This document shows positions 11,092 to 22,122 of a DNA stretch of 64,000 nucleotides, one piece after another. Both the position numbers and the translations under genes were made by a program. The notes below the pieces were generated by a model. The model made no database searches. It saw nothing but the letters and a program-made list of their open reading frames with translations, and was not told where the DNA came from. Within the stretch, counting starts at the first letter, position 1. Each line of letters starts with the position of its first letter. This DNA comes from Okapia johnstoni (Eukaryota; Chordata; Mammalia; Artiodactyla; Giraffidae), in contig CM044321.1 of the NCBI GenBank assembly GCA_024291935.2, positions 63,544,985 to 63,608,984 on the forward strand. The letters are read 5' to 3'.

Positions 11092-11455
11092 CCTTCCGGG
11101 CTTCTACAGCCAAGTGCCAGAGACTGGATGGCTTATAAACCACAGACTTGTTATTCAAACAGTTTGGAGGCTGGGAAGTCCACGTCCACAGTGCTAACAG
11201 GTTCGACCAGTTCAGTGTCTGGTGAGAGCCCATTCCTTGACCACTGTCTTTTCGCTATAACCTCACGTGGAGGAAGGAAGGAATGAGGGGTCTTTCTGGG
11301 GCCCCTTATATAAGCACACTAATCCCATTCATGAGGGCTCCACTCTCATGACTCAATCACCTCCTGAAGGCCCAGCCCCTAAAATCATCAGCTAGGGATT
11401 TAGGATTTCAGCATACACATTTTGGAAGGACACCAACATTCAGCCCATAACAATT
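11092..11455 (-). mobile_element. MLT1-type (MaLR) LTR remnant
   Basis: Antisense MaLR: 'agactggatggcttataaac', 'ggaggctgggaagtcca', 'gcacactaatcccattcatg', 'gagggctccactctcatgac' and a 'ggacaccaacattcagccca' end. The same family lies at 14091-14506. Confidence 0.75.
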
Positions 11456-12699
11456 TGCAAAATAGATTTGTGTCTTATCTTCACTTCTTTCTCCTCTCAT
11501 CTGCTGTGGGTCAAAGGACAGATTGCAGAAGAAAATTCACAAGAAAGGGAAGAATTAAGTCTGTAAACACACAGAGAAGAGTGTTGTGAATCCTTTAAAA
11601 CTGCAATATTCATGAGGTTTAATCAACTTGAGGTAAAATAAATTGTCTTTTGAAATAAAAGGGAAAACATTACACATCTAGGGCAAAATAATAAAGGGTG
11701 AGAAAGCTAAGCTCTTCCTTTTATCCAGAGTTAGCAACTCCATCAAAATTACTGTTTTTCTTCTTGCTAAGCAAACTCAAGGCGCCTGAAAATTACATGG
11801 TTGGAAATCTAAGTCCATCTAGGAATTAGTTGACTTCACTGGTAGCCATGAAAGGAGAAGCAGAATTGAGACAGATTCATTTAACTGGCAGCTATTCAAC
11901 CAGTATTTCTTTGCCCTGTTATTAAGGTTAACATCCACAAATTTTGTCACTTTTGTAAATGAAAAGATATTACTTAATTGACAGGAAATATCTTTTTAAT
12001 TAGAAAAGCATCTTTGCTGAATGGTTTTAATCACAGGAGAAGCAGCTTCAAATGGTTGGGTAAGAAACTAGAAGCACAGTTAAATTGCCTGGCAACTTAA
12101 TTGAATTGTTGGCTAAAATTCTGGAAAATATGGCATTTTCAAACCACAGGTGTGATGAATTATTTTTTAAGAAATATAAGAATGTGATACATTTCTACAA
12201 TGTGTTAAATCACCATGATTTTAGATTTTTTTTTTTTTTTTGCTTCCCTTTTGTCAGCAAATTGAATGATTAGTTGCTATATAGTCTTTAGCCTAGCAAA
12301 TTTCAGGGGAAGAATGGAGCCCGTTTGGGCCTTTATTCAGTAGGTATTTAATGTCCTCTTTAAGTGGCCCATCTTTCTTGTTCTACATAATGATGATAAA
12401 TTCCTGCTCATTTTGTCTTTAATATATGTTTATGACTGTTGGGAAAATTAATGACACTTCAGCTAGCATTTAATGTGTGTTTATTTTCTGAGCAAAGCTA
12501 TCCATATTATGGATGACAATTCATCCATATGTGCATGGAATCAAATATCAGGTTTCTTGAATATTTTTTAAATAAAAGACTACAATTCACAGGGATAAAA
12601 GGAGGCTTGATTTTTAAGACTCTCTTTGGATCTTACCACATCCTTTCCTTTTCTTTATCTTCAGTAAAATATTAAAAAGATAGAAAATAGCATTACCTA
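11456..12699. other. Repeat-poor non-coding DNA
   Basis: AT-rich block without recognised interspersed repeats apart from a poly-T run at 12226-12241. Several TTAATTA-like motifs. Could include conserved non-coding sequence, but nothing specific stands out. Confidence 0.45.
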
Positions 12700-12815
12700 G
12701 AATTTCCCTGGTTGTCCAGTGGTTAAAACTCTGCTCTTTCCTTGCAGGGGTGTGGGTTCAATCCCTGGTCTGGGAACTAAGATCCCTGAATGCCCCAGGG
12801 TACAAAAAAGAGAAA
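12700..12815 (+). mobile_element. Short tRNA-Glu SINE (CHR/SINE2 type)
   Basis: Head 'gaatttccctggttgtccag', B-box-like 'gggttcaatccctgg', then 'ctgaatgcccca' and an A-rich tail. Flanks 'attacctag' (before) and 'cttacctaa' (12854-12862) may be the decayed target duplication, in which case the tail includes the TAATTAG repeats up to about 12853. Confidence 0.8.
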
Positions 12816-13667
12816 AGACAATTAGTCTTTTCTAATTAGTTTTCTAATTAGTCTTACCTAATTAGTTTGTATGGACCCCCAGTTGGGCCCTAGTATGGCT
12901 GAGGGATTTACTTTTAAGGAGTGAGGACAATGTGGGGAGGAGTGAGAGTAAAGATGAGCAGACATATGCATTAGTTTTCTGGGAAAGAGGCGGGGCTTTC
13001 CTGGAAATGGGGTGCTACCTGTGTTCTTATTTTTGGATCAGTGACTTCTGGCCATGGCTACCAATAGGTATGTCATTTAGTTTGCTTCTGTAGTAAAATT
13101 AGCATAGAATGAGACTCAGGGTCTGCTGGAGGTCAGATTTGTTACCATTTTGGTTTCAGATGATTCTACCCAGCTTTTGCTTTTCTCTTTCTATAGCTTC
13201 CTTTCCTTGTGTCCAGACCCTGTGACTTAAAAAAATATTTGTTAATTCCTGTTCAAGATAGGGGTTGGTGAGTTTTGAGCAAGGGTCTGGTGGCAACTCT
13301 GGTAACAATAGTACTTAAGAAAATACATGTTTACACAAATTCTTTGCCATTCACCTCATCAGGGGAAACACTTTAAAACAGATCTTATATAAACAAATAA
13401 ATATAGGATAGACAAGGTGTTTTCATAGGATTCAAGGTTAGTAAATAACTCATTAGCATTAATATATTAGCATTAATATATGCCTATGAGTCATATTTGA
13501 AAACTAAATCAGCTGCTACTTAGAAATGGCAGTGGAAAATATCAGTAAATTTAAAGTGCTAGGATGTTAATTAACTGAAAACTAGATATTAGAGAGGGTT
13601 GGATAATTTGTAATTTAGTATCCATGCTCTGCATTCCTTAGCAGTCAAAAAATAATTATTTTATTTG
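12816..13667. other. Unassigned DNA with small tandem duplications
   Basis: Holds three copies of ctaattagt (12832-12840, 12844-12852, 12858-12866) and a perfect 14-base tandem duplication, attagcattaatat, at 13452-13479. Otherwise unassigned. Confidence 0.55.
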
Positions 13668-13679
13668 CCTGAAATAACT

Positions 13680-13814
13680 TATCTTTTTTTTTTTTAATAA
13701 ATTTATTTATTTTAGTTGGGGGCTAATTACTTTACAATATTGTAGTAGTTTTTGCCATACATTGACATGAATCAGCCATGGGTTTACATGTGTTCCCCAT
13801 CCTGAACCCTCCTC
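13680..13814 (-). mobile_element. Ruminant L1 3' end with target duplication
   Basis: Antisense L1 terminus: poly-T, then 'ttgggggctaattactttac' and 'acatgtgttccccatcctga'. Perfect 12-base flanks cctgaaataact at 13668-13679 and 13815-13826 define the insertion. Only 135 bases of L1 were copied. Confidence 0.93.
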
Positions 13815-14090
13815 CCTGAAATAACTATCAACCAATAATTATTTGTAAGTTGCACAGCATTAAATGCAAGTAAGATAGCTTTATGACTAAAATTGTCAAT
13901 CATTTTTTTTTTACTCATTTTATAATACATTTTACTCATTGTGCTGGTAAGTTAACTTTTCACATCAATACTGCTGTTTGCCAGAGAGACCATGTTGCTA
14001 ATTCTTTGCAGGGAGGGTTGTTAAAAACCAGGCCCTACAGTAACTATTAAAAAATTAAAAGAGATGCCTTAATCAAAACAGGAGGAAGTC

Positions 14091-14506
14091 TCATTTTAGT
14101 TCAGGCTGCTATAACAAAATATTAATATTATATACAAAAAACAATAATACTATAGACTGGGTGACTTAAACAACAATTTATTTCTCTTAGCCCTGGAAGC
14201 TGGGAAGTCCAAGATGAAGGTGCTGACAGAGTCCAGTGTGTGATGAGGACCCACTCCCTGGTGTGCAGATAGCCATCATCTTGTTATGTCCTCATCTGGC
14301 CTTTCCTTGGGTGCATATATTCAGAGAGAGAAAGCAGCTCTCTGGTCTCCTCTATAAGGGCACTAATCCCAGAGTGGGGTCCCACCCTTGTGACCTCACC
14401 TAAGTCTAATTACCTCCCAAAGGTCCCACCTCCAAAGACCATCACATTGGGGATTAAGGCTTCAACATGTGAATTTTGAGGGGACACACACACTAAATCC
14501 TTAGCA
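14091..14506 (-). mobile_element. MLT1-type (MaLR) LTR
   Basis: Antisense: 'ttcaggctgctataacaaaa', 'tagactgggtgacttaaaca', 'ggaagctgggaagtccaaga', 'agggcactaatcccagagtg', ending with 'gtgaattttgaggggacaca'. Better preserved than the copy at 11.1-11.5 kb. Confidence 0.8.
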
Positions 14507-14664
14507 AGTACCTACAGTGTGGTACTCTTGGAAGTATATAAGGTGGAGGGAAAAATCAGTCTCACTCCTGAGCATCACCTGGAGGTCCCAAGTTTGCTGC
14601 AAAGCCTGGTCCCTTCTTGACAAACTGCCAGCTAACGGCATCACCCTGGTCCTAGGGTAACAAG

Positions 14665-14870
14665 AATAGTAGCTGACACTGACTTTGGGTCAAGAATTGT
14701 TGTAGTCACTTCACTATAATAACTAATTTAACTTACATTTAACAATTATATACCATGAGGTAGTACTATCATTAGCCTTAAATTAATAGGTGAGTGGCAG
14801 GAATGGGATTAACATGCAGGCAGTGTGGTAGCAGTAGAGTTCTAACTACTATTCTGGCCTGTGAAGCCTT
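14665..14870 (-). mobile_element. MIR SINE
   Basis: Antisense diverged MIR; 'accatgaggtagtactatca' and 'agagttctaactactattct' are the clearest parts. Confidence 0.6.
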
Positions 14871-14969
14871 TTTCACCCTACCTGTCACCAAATCCTCTTC
14901 TTTTATTCCTTCTTCTCTACTCCCACCGACCTCAGTAACTCACTCGGCCATTTCATGGGTATTGTCCCT

Positions 14970-15507
14970 TGTGAGAGACTGAACACACAAATGAACAAAG
15001 GCCAAATCATATGTAAAAACAGAATTCTGACCCACAGTCTGCAGCAACAGTACAGGAAACCAACCCGTGATCTATAGAAACCAGCCCAGAATGCCAGCCT
15101 GCTATCTATAAGTCGGACTTGGAGGAAGTCAGATCACTATCTCTAGCAACAGTCCAGGGAGCCCAACAAACATTTCTCTGCTAATTGACCCAAAATACCC
15201 AGGACTTGATGAATAACTGACAGCTTCCCTAATTTTTGTCCCTACTTCCAACTAAGGATCAACCAGAGAAAGTCAAATATTTACTTCTGACCCGTCACAT
15301 AGATGCTTCTAGTTAGGTTGCTGACAGCCTCTAGTCAGGGCACACCTGAACCTTCCCCCTTTTTGATTATCACGTTTTCCCACTCCTCAACCTTCCTGTG
15401 TGTCTCTGCCAGGACACAGATGATGGTGTCGGACTTTCGTGCTACAGCAAGCTCTGAATAAACAGCCGTTGCCTGTTCCGATTTGGTTGGCCCTTGTTTA
15501 TTTCACA
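14970..15507 (+). mobile_element. Probable solitary ERV LTR
   Basis: 538-base unit starting TGTGAGAGAC and ending TTTATTTCACA, thus with the TG...CA ends of an LTR. An AATAAA at 15457-15462 lies about 45 bases from the 3' end, and is followed by the GT/T-rich sequence expected of R-U5. Internally it repeats degenerate 'agcaacagtacagg' / 'agcaacagtccagg' units. No gag, pol or env sequence adjoins it, and no clear flanking duplication was found, so this is a solo LTR inferred from structure. The family is not identified (an ERV1/MER type is my guess). Confidence 0.6.
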
Positions 15508-15734
15508 CTGGCCCCCTCCATACCTTCCTCTCTCCAGCACAGAGACAATCTAGCGTACAGATTGGGTTGTAGGAAGAGACTGAAGCCCAGAAATCTGCAT
15601 GGGGATGATGGGACTTGAGCTGTGCTTTGAGGAGAAGCATGACTCAAAAAGCTCAACAGGAGGCTGGGATGAGCTCACATAGAGAGTGGTGCGTGCAGAG
15701 GAGAAAGAGGATCCTGTGGGAACGTGAGAGGAAT

Positions 15735-15830
15735 GCTAATTCTCAGGCCCCACCTCAGTTTACTGAATCAGATACAGTATGGGTGAAGCCCGGCAATGGT
15801 TTAAGAAGCTGTCAGGTGACTCTGAACCAG
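15735..15830 (+). mobile_element. MER5A-like (hAT-Charlie) fragment
   Basis: 'aattctcaggccccacctca', 'ctgaatcagatacagtatgg' and 'agctgtcaggtgactctgaa' follow the order of the MER5A interior. Both ends are missing. Confidence 0.6.
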
Positions 15831-16412
15831 TGCACTACACCAGCACTGGCAGTACACTCTGTTGGAATGCACAGAAGTTTTGCTGACTGACGGACTTGAA
15901 AAAGCCTGCTGCAGTTCCCCAGGGAACTGATCTGGGGACCACACTTCAAGTCTCAAAGTCTTAAGTGATTTTTTCCCATGATTATGATGACCTTGAGAGT
16001 TTTGAGGAGTAGTGGTCAGGTGTTTTCTAGAAATGTCCTTCAGTTTGGATTTGTCTGGCATTTTCTCGTCATTAGACAGGGGTCAAGGGTTTGGGGAAAG
16101 AAGACCACAGAGGCAAAGTGCCACTTTCATCACATCTTTCCTAGGGTACATACATCCAACATGATTTTTCTCTGTTGATGTTGACCTTGATCACCTGTCT
16201 AAGGTCATATGTATCAGGTTCTAAATGATTCTAACTCAATTGAATTTCAAGATCTTCTGATGTATGAAAAAAGATCCAAACTGCTTAACTTGGCATATGG
16301 AGCCCACAGGGACACGCCCCTTCCTGGTTCTTTATCTTCATCCCACCATTTCCCGATTTGTACTCTAGGCTGCATAAACAACAAATTGCTTGAGGTCAAC
16401 CCTTTCCCCCAT
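15831..16412. other. Unassigned non-coding DNA
   Basis: No family recognised. Frames up to 103 codons lie on both strands and carry no known motif. Confidence 0.5.
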
Positions 16413-16433
16413 ACACACACACACACACACACC
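16413..16433. repeat. (AC)n microsatellite
   Basis: About ten uninterrupted AC units. Confidence 0.95.
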
Positions 16434-16619
16434 ACCCAGATTGACATTTCTTTCCTTCTTCAGAGAAGATATCTGGTTAGACTCCAATTTCCATACATCT
16501 ACTTTTCCCCTCTCTCATAACCTCTCATCTCTCATCACTTTCCTCAATCCTATCACTAACTCTATTTGATGGAAAATAACAGTTTAAGGCTTTCTCTCTC
16601 TCATTAAAACATCAGTTTT

Positions 16620-16700
16620 GCAAGAACAAGGACTTTGAAGTGTTCATCCTGAACCAATAACATAGTAGACAATCAGTAGGTACTTGCTAAATTATATGCC
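16620..16700 (+). mobile_element. L2 3' end fragment
   Basis: 'gcaagaacaaggactttgaa' through 'cagtaggtacttgctaaatt' resembles the worn L2 terminus. Confidence 0.45.
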
Positions 16701-16829
16701 AAACAAAAACCTTACTATTGCAACTATCAAAGAAAATCACTCATCTTTTGAAGGTCCATTTTTTACTACTCTAATTGATGAAATTAAATAATTTCAAGTG
16801 TCAAGTAAAAGGTGCCTAAAAGAGGCAAC

Positions 16830-17480
16830 CATTCTCAGAGCTCTGTATCTCTGCAGCCTAATTAGTACCATGCATTTCCATTAATCCTCTTAATGGTCTT
16901 TTTTTCCCCAAAACTGCTCTTACAGGCAAAGATTTGCTCCAAAAACATAAAACAACATTCAGAAAGCTTCTGTTGTCATGATTAATTCCAGTCCCACTTT
17001 CTTATATTTGAAAAGAGGATGGAGGCAGATCGTGGACATGTGAGCATTTGGGTGTTTTCACCAGTGGTGGCTGTCACATAGTTGAATTGGAAACATCGAT
17101 CAGCACAGTGCCCTTTAGAATCTACCTCCAAGGTTACATCCAAACCACCTTAATGGGACAGTGCAGAGGGCAGAGACAGCATCCTTGCTGGCAATGGCTT
17201 CATCCATCACGTTCCTAACCAGCAAATAGAGACTGATGAAGATGCTGGGCCACAGCTGGGTGGGGGTGGCAAGGGTTGAGAGTGTGCTGGCGACACTGCT
17301 TGCTATGCTCAATGCCTCTCTCATCTGGCGCCAAACGTTTCCTCTGAGGTGTTTGCTTTGGAAGGCAAATATTGATATTTGCTGCCGCTGGCTTTTTCAT
17401 TAAATACTTGGCTCCTTGATACACATTCTTTTCTAAATGATTTCTCTTCATCTTCCGGCTATTCTGAAATTAGGGAGCAA
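16830..17480. other. Repeat-poor block, possible conserved non-coding element
   Basis: No interspersed repeat seen. Contains TTAATGG/CATTAAT-type motifs around 16878-16895 and a GGCGCCAAA (E2F-like, part of a CGCC/GGCG palindrome) at 17327-17335. Two overlapping minus-strand frames (69 and 78 codons) are open over much of it, but neither resembles a known protein. Conservation is an inference from lack of repeats. Confidence 0.35.
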
Positions 17481-18188
17481 ATTTAGCCTTGTGGAAATTT
17501 GTTTTGACTCCAAACCTCCCTCTTTCACAGGTAATGTACTTAAATAAACCTAGAAGCATTTGGTATTCGGATCTTTCTTTCCAGATCTTTCCAAGGCAAG
17601 CCAAAGGCTGCACTGGGCTGGAAAGGCTGTGTGACTTACAGAGGCATCCAGCCTGGAGACCTCTCCTCATGTTGCTGTCTCCCCCTGAGTTTCCTGAACA
17701 AGCTACCAGCACTCTTTGACCATTTTGCCCAACTGAGCACTCCAGGGCATCTCTTCTAAAGACCCCAAAACAGACTTTGCTCACTTTCACTCCCACAGCT
17801 CATGTGAGAAGAGTGAGTTATTCTGAGGCCCGTGAAGGCGACTTTGGGTGGAGGGCTCTGGCTCTGGTTGCCAAACCTGCAGCTTCCCAGACCTGGGACT
17901 GGACATACATAGCTACCCTCCCAGCCTCCTCCATCACCAAGAGGAGAGAACTTTTCTTAATCAGGCAAAAATGCTTTTCAGATTTGAAAAAGCTTCACAC
18001 GTCTGCATCATTGTAGGCCTTTAAAGATGGCAATGAGATACCTGATTCCTTCTGTCACTCAGCAGCCCTGATCAGAAAAATACCAAACTTGCAAAAGGGG
18101 CTGTGGGTGAATGCCCCCTCTGAGTACCTGCCCACCGTGGTTTCTAGAGTCCACCTGCTTCTCTTCTCCAGGTACCTCAGGTGTAATT
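17481..18188. other. Unassigned non-coding DNA
   Basis: No recognised repeat. The 108-codon minus frame at 17470-17796 overlaps a plus frame and shows no domain. Confidence 0.5.
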
Positions 18189-18325
18189 CAGTGGTTTTCA
18201 ACCCTAGCCACACGTTAAGATCAATAGGAATTTTGACTTAATTGGTCTAGAATGGAGTCATGGCAAGAGCAGTTTTTGAGAACTCCCCAGATGATCCTAA
18301 GTGAAGCCAAGGCTGAGAACCACTG
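18189..18325 (+). mobile_element. MER5A-like hAT DNA transposon
   Basis: Complete short element: left end 'cagtggttttcaaccctagc', right end 'ggctgagaaccactg', which are inverted copies of each other. No readable 8-base target duplication, in keeping with its age. Confidence 0.75.
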
Positions 18326-18450
18326 AACACTATCCTTCCCGGGTCCTTTTAGGCAGTAGAGGACTATCTCCTCGTTAATCAATCCTTCTGATCATTAACG
18401 ACACTTAGACACCACTGCTTACCTTCTCTTCTTCCTTCAATTAAAAACTA

Positions 18451-18937
18451 GGTACATATATACAGTGGAATATTACTCAGCCATAAAAAGGAACAAATTT
18501 GAGTCAGTTCTAAAGAAATGGGTGAACCTAGAGCCTATTATAAAAAATTAAGTGAAAGATAAATATCGTATATTAACACATATATATGGAACCTAGAAAA
18601 ATGGTACTGATTAACCTATTTGCAGAGAAGGAGTGGAGACACAGAGGCAGAGAATAGACATGTGGATACAGCAGGGGAAGGAGAGGGTGGGGCGAATTGA
18701 GAAAGTAGCATTGACATATATACACATCATGTGTAAAATAGATAACTAGTGGAAAGCTGCTATATAACACAGGGAGCCCAGCCTGGTGTTTTGTGATGAC
18801 CTGAGGAGTGGGATGGGAGTGGGGAGGGAGGCTCAATTTGGAGGGGATGTATATGTAATTATGATTCATTCACATTGTACAGCAGAAACCAGCAAAGCAT
18901 TGTAAAGCAATTATTCTCCAATTAAAAGATAAATAAA
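18451..18937 (+). mobile_element. L1 LINE 3' end
   Basis: Sense L1: 'acagtggaatattactcagc', 'cataaaaaggaacaaatttg' (end of ORF2 coding sequence), then 3' UTR with 'gtgtaaaatagataactagt' and 'ttctccaattaaaagataaa'. A homologous piece lies at 25181-25597. Confidence 0.88.
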
Positions 18938-19864
18938 TAATGAAAAAAAAGAAACCAGACCTTTTCAAACTAATATGACTTTATTTTTCTTAAGGGAGTT
19001 GCTCCGTTTCTGCATTTGGTGAATCTCCTCACCTGCACCTCCATATGCATTTTAGACAGAATCAGGGCTTACATCCCACTTGGAAGCTGAAAATTTGAGA
19101 TACTGACTTCCTCAGCCCCCGCTCACCCCCCACCACCCCTCACCTTGCAGCTAGGCATGGTCAGGTGACATAGGCACCAATCAGCACCATGCTTCTGGTC
19201 TTTGACTTGGGAGCCATTAAAGCAAAGAAGGAAGGACTCTGGGAATCTTCTGGTGATGGTGGTAGTAGAGTCCAGGGCCAGTGGCAGCAGGGAACAAACT
19301 GCCCAGTCCAATTCCTGGCAGTGTTCCCCCTTAGTCTCTTCCCCAGGATGACCCTGGGTCTTGGTCATGGCTGCAGAGCCTCATGCCTATTTCTCTCAGT
19401 GATTCTATGAGCATGCAGTCTCCATCTGATAAGTTCCTTTCCAGAGTCAGTCTCTATTTTTACAACTAAGAACCCTCTTGTTCCTTCATAGCAGATGTCA
19501 CAAACTATCCTCAGAGGAAAGTTGTCTGTTTTGAAATGAGAATTGTATTCCCTACCCCTTTGATATAAATCCAGAGATCAAATCTAAAACTTCGATTTCA
19601 TTTGCTTAATTTCCATTCTTCCTTCAAGTTGTATGAATAGATAATCTGGCCAATTAACTTTTGAATTTTATTCACCACCCACAGCAGAATTCAGGTTAAG
19701 CCACCCCCTGCAGCCTCTGCCTTTGTGCCCTCCATTGATCTGCTCTGGGTATTTTTCACAAGGTGGCTACATCATCAAAGCAGCAGCCCTGCTGGGGGTA
19801 CTTTGCACTCTGTCTGCAATGCACAAACTTTAGAAATAGACTTGTCTTTTATAAAACCATGGAT
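18938..19864. other. Unassigned non-coding DNA
   Basis: No repeat recognised. A pyrimidine-rich CACCCC tract lies near 19115-19145. Frames of 73-87 codons lack recognisable domains. Confidence 0.5.
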
Positions 19865-20185
19865 GTTGTTGTTCAGTCACTCAATCATATCTGATACTTT
19901 ACAACCTCATGGACTGCAGCACACTAGGCTTCTATGTCTTTCACTATCTCTTGGAGTTTGCTCAAACTTGTGTCCATTGAGTCGATGATGTCATCCAATC
20001 ATCTCATCCTCTGTCTTCCCCTTCTCCTCCTGCCTTCAATCTTTCCCAGCATCAGGGTCTTTTCCAATGAGTCAGTTCTTTGCATCAGGTGGCCAAAGGA
20101 CTGGAGCTTCAGCTTCAGCATGAGCCTTTCCAATGAATATTCAGGGTTGATTTCCTTTAGGATTGAGTGGTTTGATCTCCTTCCT
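19865..20185 (-). mobile_element. BovB LINE 3' end
   Basis: Antisense BovB tail with GTT-type terminus, running into degraded ORF2 C-terminal coding sequence. More diverged than the 195-572 copy, so an older insertion. Confidence 0.9.
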
Positions 20186-20812
20186 GAAACTCTCTATCAT
20201 GTTAACTAAGTCTGACCACAGCATGAGGTTCTGTTAGTGAATGTCCCCCCAGAGTACAGTGCAGCTGGTGACTGTCATGATTGTGACATGGAGGGTGTGG
20301 AGAGGAACCACTGTCAGTGACACTTTGGCGTATTTCAAAGCCTTCCTCCTTCCATGCTTTGGTGATGGTTAGATCATAAAAGGTATGGAATAAAGCTTCA
20401 TAAAGTACAGTTCTCTTGGGGAAGCAGGGGAACTTTCACCTCCTTTCACTATGACTAGGAGCAATTTTGTGCTCACACCCCACCGAAGCACCTTAATTCC
20501 AGTGCCAGAATGCATTACCGATTTGCAGCTCTATCTAAGGCATACTCAAGCACTCAACTCATATGATATTGACCCCCCATTAGGAAAGCTAAAAGTGAAA
20601 TGTTCTGTGACTAATTCCCCAAACTCCTCACATTTTCTTTTGCAGATTTCTTTAGGAACCTTAGTGAAAGTTGCAGGGGAAAAAAAAAAATCTACTCTGA
20701 TGACAGAAAATCTCCGTTTCTCTGCAGTTCCTTCATATGGAGTGTTGGCAAGCATTTGTAATCCCCGCGGTTTTAGGAAATACTCTTTTCCCTAAAGATT
20801 TTGGTTTCTAGG
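20186..20812. other. Unassigned non-coding DNA
   Basis: The 114-codon plus frame at 20451-20795 has no recognisable domain and overlaps a 69-codon minus frame. No repeat recognised. Confidence 0.5.
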
Positions 20813-20928
20813 TGTTACAACTAAAAGATTATATTCCCCCTAAATTCACATGTTGAAGTTCTAATTCCAAAAGTAATGATATTTAGAGAAAGGGTATTTG
20901 GTGTTACTTAGGGTACATACTTTATATG

Positions 20929-21135
20929 GGGCTTCCCTAGTGGTTCAGATGGCAAATAACCTGCCTGCAATGTGGGGGACCTGGGTTCAATCCCTGGCTT
21001 GGGAAGCTGCCCTGGAGAAAGGAATGGCTACCCATTCCAGTATTCTTGCTTTGAGAATTCCACAGACAGAGGAGCTTGGTGGGCTACAGTCCATGGGGTC
21101 TCAAAGTCGGACTGAGAGGCTGATACTACCTTGCG
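20929..21135 (+). mobile_element. Bov-tA SINE in MLT1
   Basis: Head 'ggcttccctagtggttcaga', body through 'ccatggggtctcaaagtcgg'. Inserted in the MLT1 LTR with the next element immediately downstream. Confidence 0.92.
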
Positions 21136-21356
21136 GGCTTCCCAGTTGGTGCTAGTGGTAAAGAACACCCCTGCCAGTGCAGGAGATGTAAGAGACACAG
21201 GTTCGATCCCTGGGTTGGGAAGATCCCCTGGAGGAGGGCATGGCAATCCACTCCAGTGTTCTTGCCTGGAGAATTCCATGGACAGAAGAGCCTGGTGGGC
21301 TACAGTCCATAGAGCCGCACAGATTTGGACACGACTGAAGCAACTTAGCACTCAAA
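21136..21356 (+). mobile_element. Bov-tA SINE, second copy in MLT1
   Basis: Head 'ggcttcccagttggtgctag', intact B-box-like 'ggttcgatccc', BovA body, tail 'gcactcaaac'. Better preserved than its neighbour. Confidence 0.92.
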
Positions 21357-21442
21357 CAAAGGGTTAGATTAGGTCATGGGGGTAGGGCCCTCATGATGGA
21401 ATTAGTGGCCTTCTAAGAAGAGAAAAAGCAAAAACAAAAAAA

Positions 21443-21460
21443 AGAGAGAGAGAGAGAGAA
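21443..21460. repeat. (GA)n microsatellite
   Basis: About nine GA units inside the MLT1 3' half. Confidence 0.9.
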
Positions 21461-21719
21461 AGGAATCACTCCTTCCATCATATGAGGACAGAGCATGAAG
21501 CCAGGAAGAGGGTCCTCAACAGAACTTGACTGAACTGGCACCCTGATCTCAGACTTTCAGACTCCAGAACTAGGAGGAACTATGTTTCTCTTGTTTAAGC
21601 TGCTTGGTCTGTGATATTTGTTATGGTAACCTGAGCAGACTAACACACTTGATGAAGACATGATAGACAAATGGCCTTGGGGGTCCAAAAGCTGGTCTCA
21701 TGGAGAGAAAGGGTATGTT

Positions 21720-21870
21720 GATGCTTACAGAAGGAAGGTAGACTCCATGCTCCTTGAGGGCACAGATTGCCTTCTTTAGGTATTTGAATCCTGGGCAATT
21801 AGACCAATGATTGGCCCGTAGGAGGCATTCAACAAATATTTGTGAATTAGCCAATAAACAAGTGAGTGGA
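21720..21870 (+). mobile_element. L2-type LINE 3' end
   Basis: 'tccatgctccttgagggcac' followed by 'aggcattcaacaaatatttg' is the L2 terminal pattern. Confidence 0.6.
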
Positions 21871-22122
21871 CAGTTGGATGGAACAGAACAGATCAGGGGA
21901 TAAGAGAAGGAATAGAGGAAACAGAACTGACCCCTGCAGGATGTAATTAACAAGGTGAGATTAAGCATGCCTCTTATGAACTTTGGTGACAGTTTGAGAG
22001 ACCAAAACCAAGCCTTTTCATGTCAAACAATTCTCATGTTTTGATAAATCAGAAAGTTTACTAGGAGACAAAATGACTAAGATTCTCAGATCTGCCTCTG
22101 TTTTTCCTATGTTCTGAGCCAT

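Larger units (their letters stand above)
20813..21647 (+). mobile_element. MLT1-type (MaLR) LTR, interrupted by SINEs
   Basis: Sense LTR: 5' part 'cctaaattcacatgttgaag' and, after two SINEs, 'ttagattaggtcatgggggt', 'cttccatcatatgaggacag', 'ccagaactaggaggaactat' and the end 'tgttatggtaacctgagcag'. Starts TGTTA and ends TAACACA, so it is close to full length once the SINEs are discounted. Confidence 0.8.

Noticed and set aside
14970..15507. 5' LTR of a complete endogenous retrovirus
   Set aside because: No primer-binding site, gag, pol or env sequence follows, and no second copy of this LTR occurs in the window.
16413..16433. CRISPR array or other regularly spaced repeats
   Set aside because: All tandem signals are simple microsatellites or SINE tails; no repeat-spacer pattern exists, and the DNA is mammalian.
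20451..20795. 114-codon plus-strand frame
   Set aside because: No recognisable family, and an overlapping frame lies on the other strand. Not supported.
21136..21210. tRNA gene from the B-box and tRNA-like head
   Set aside because: The tRNA similarity is the head of a Bov-tA SINE. No complete cloverleaf with anticodon arm and acceptor pairing is present at any such head.
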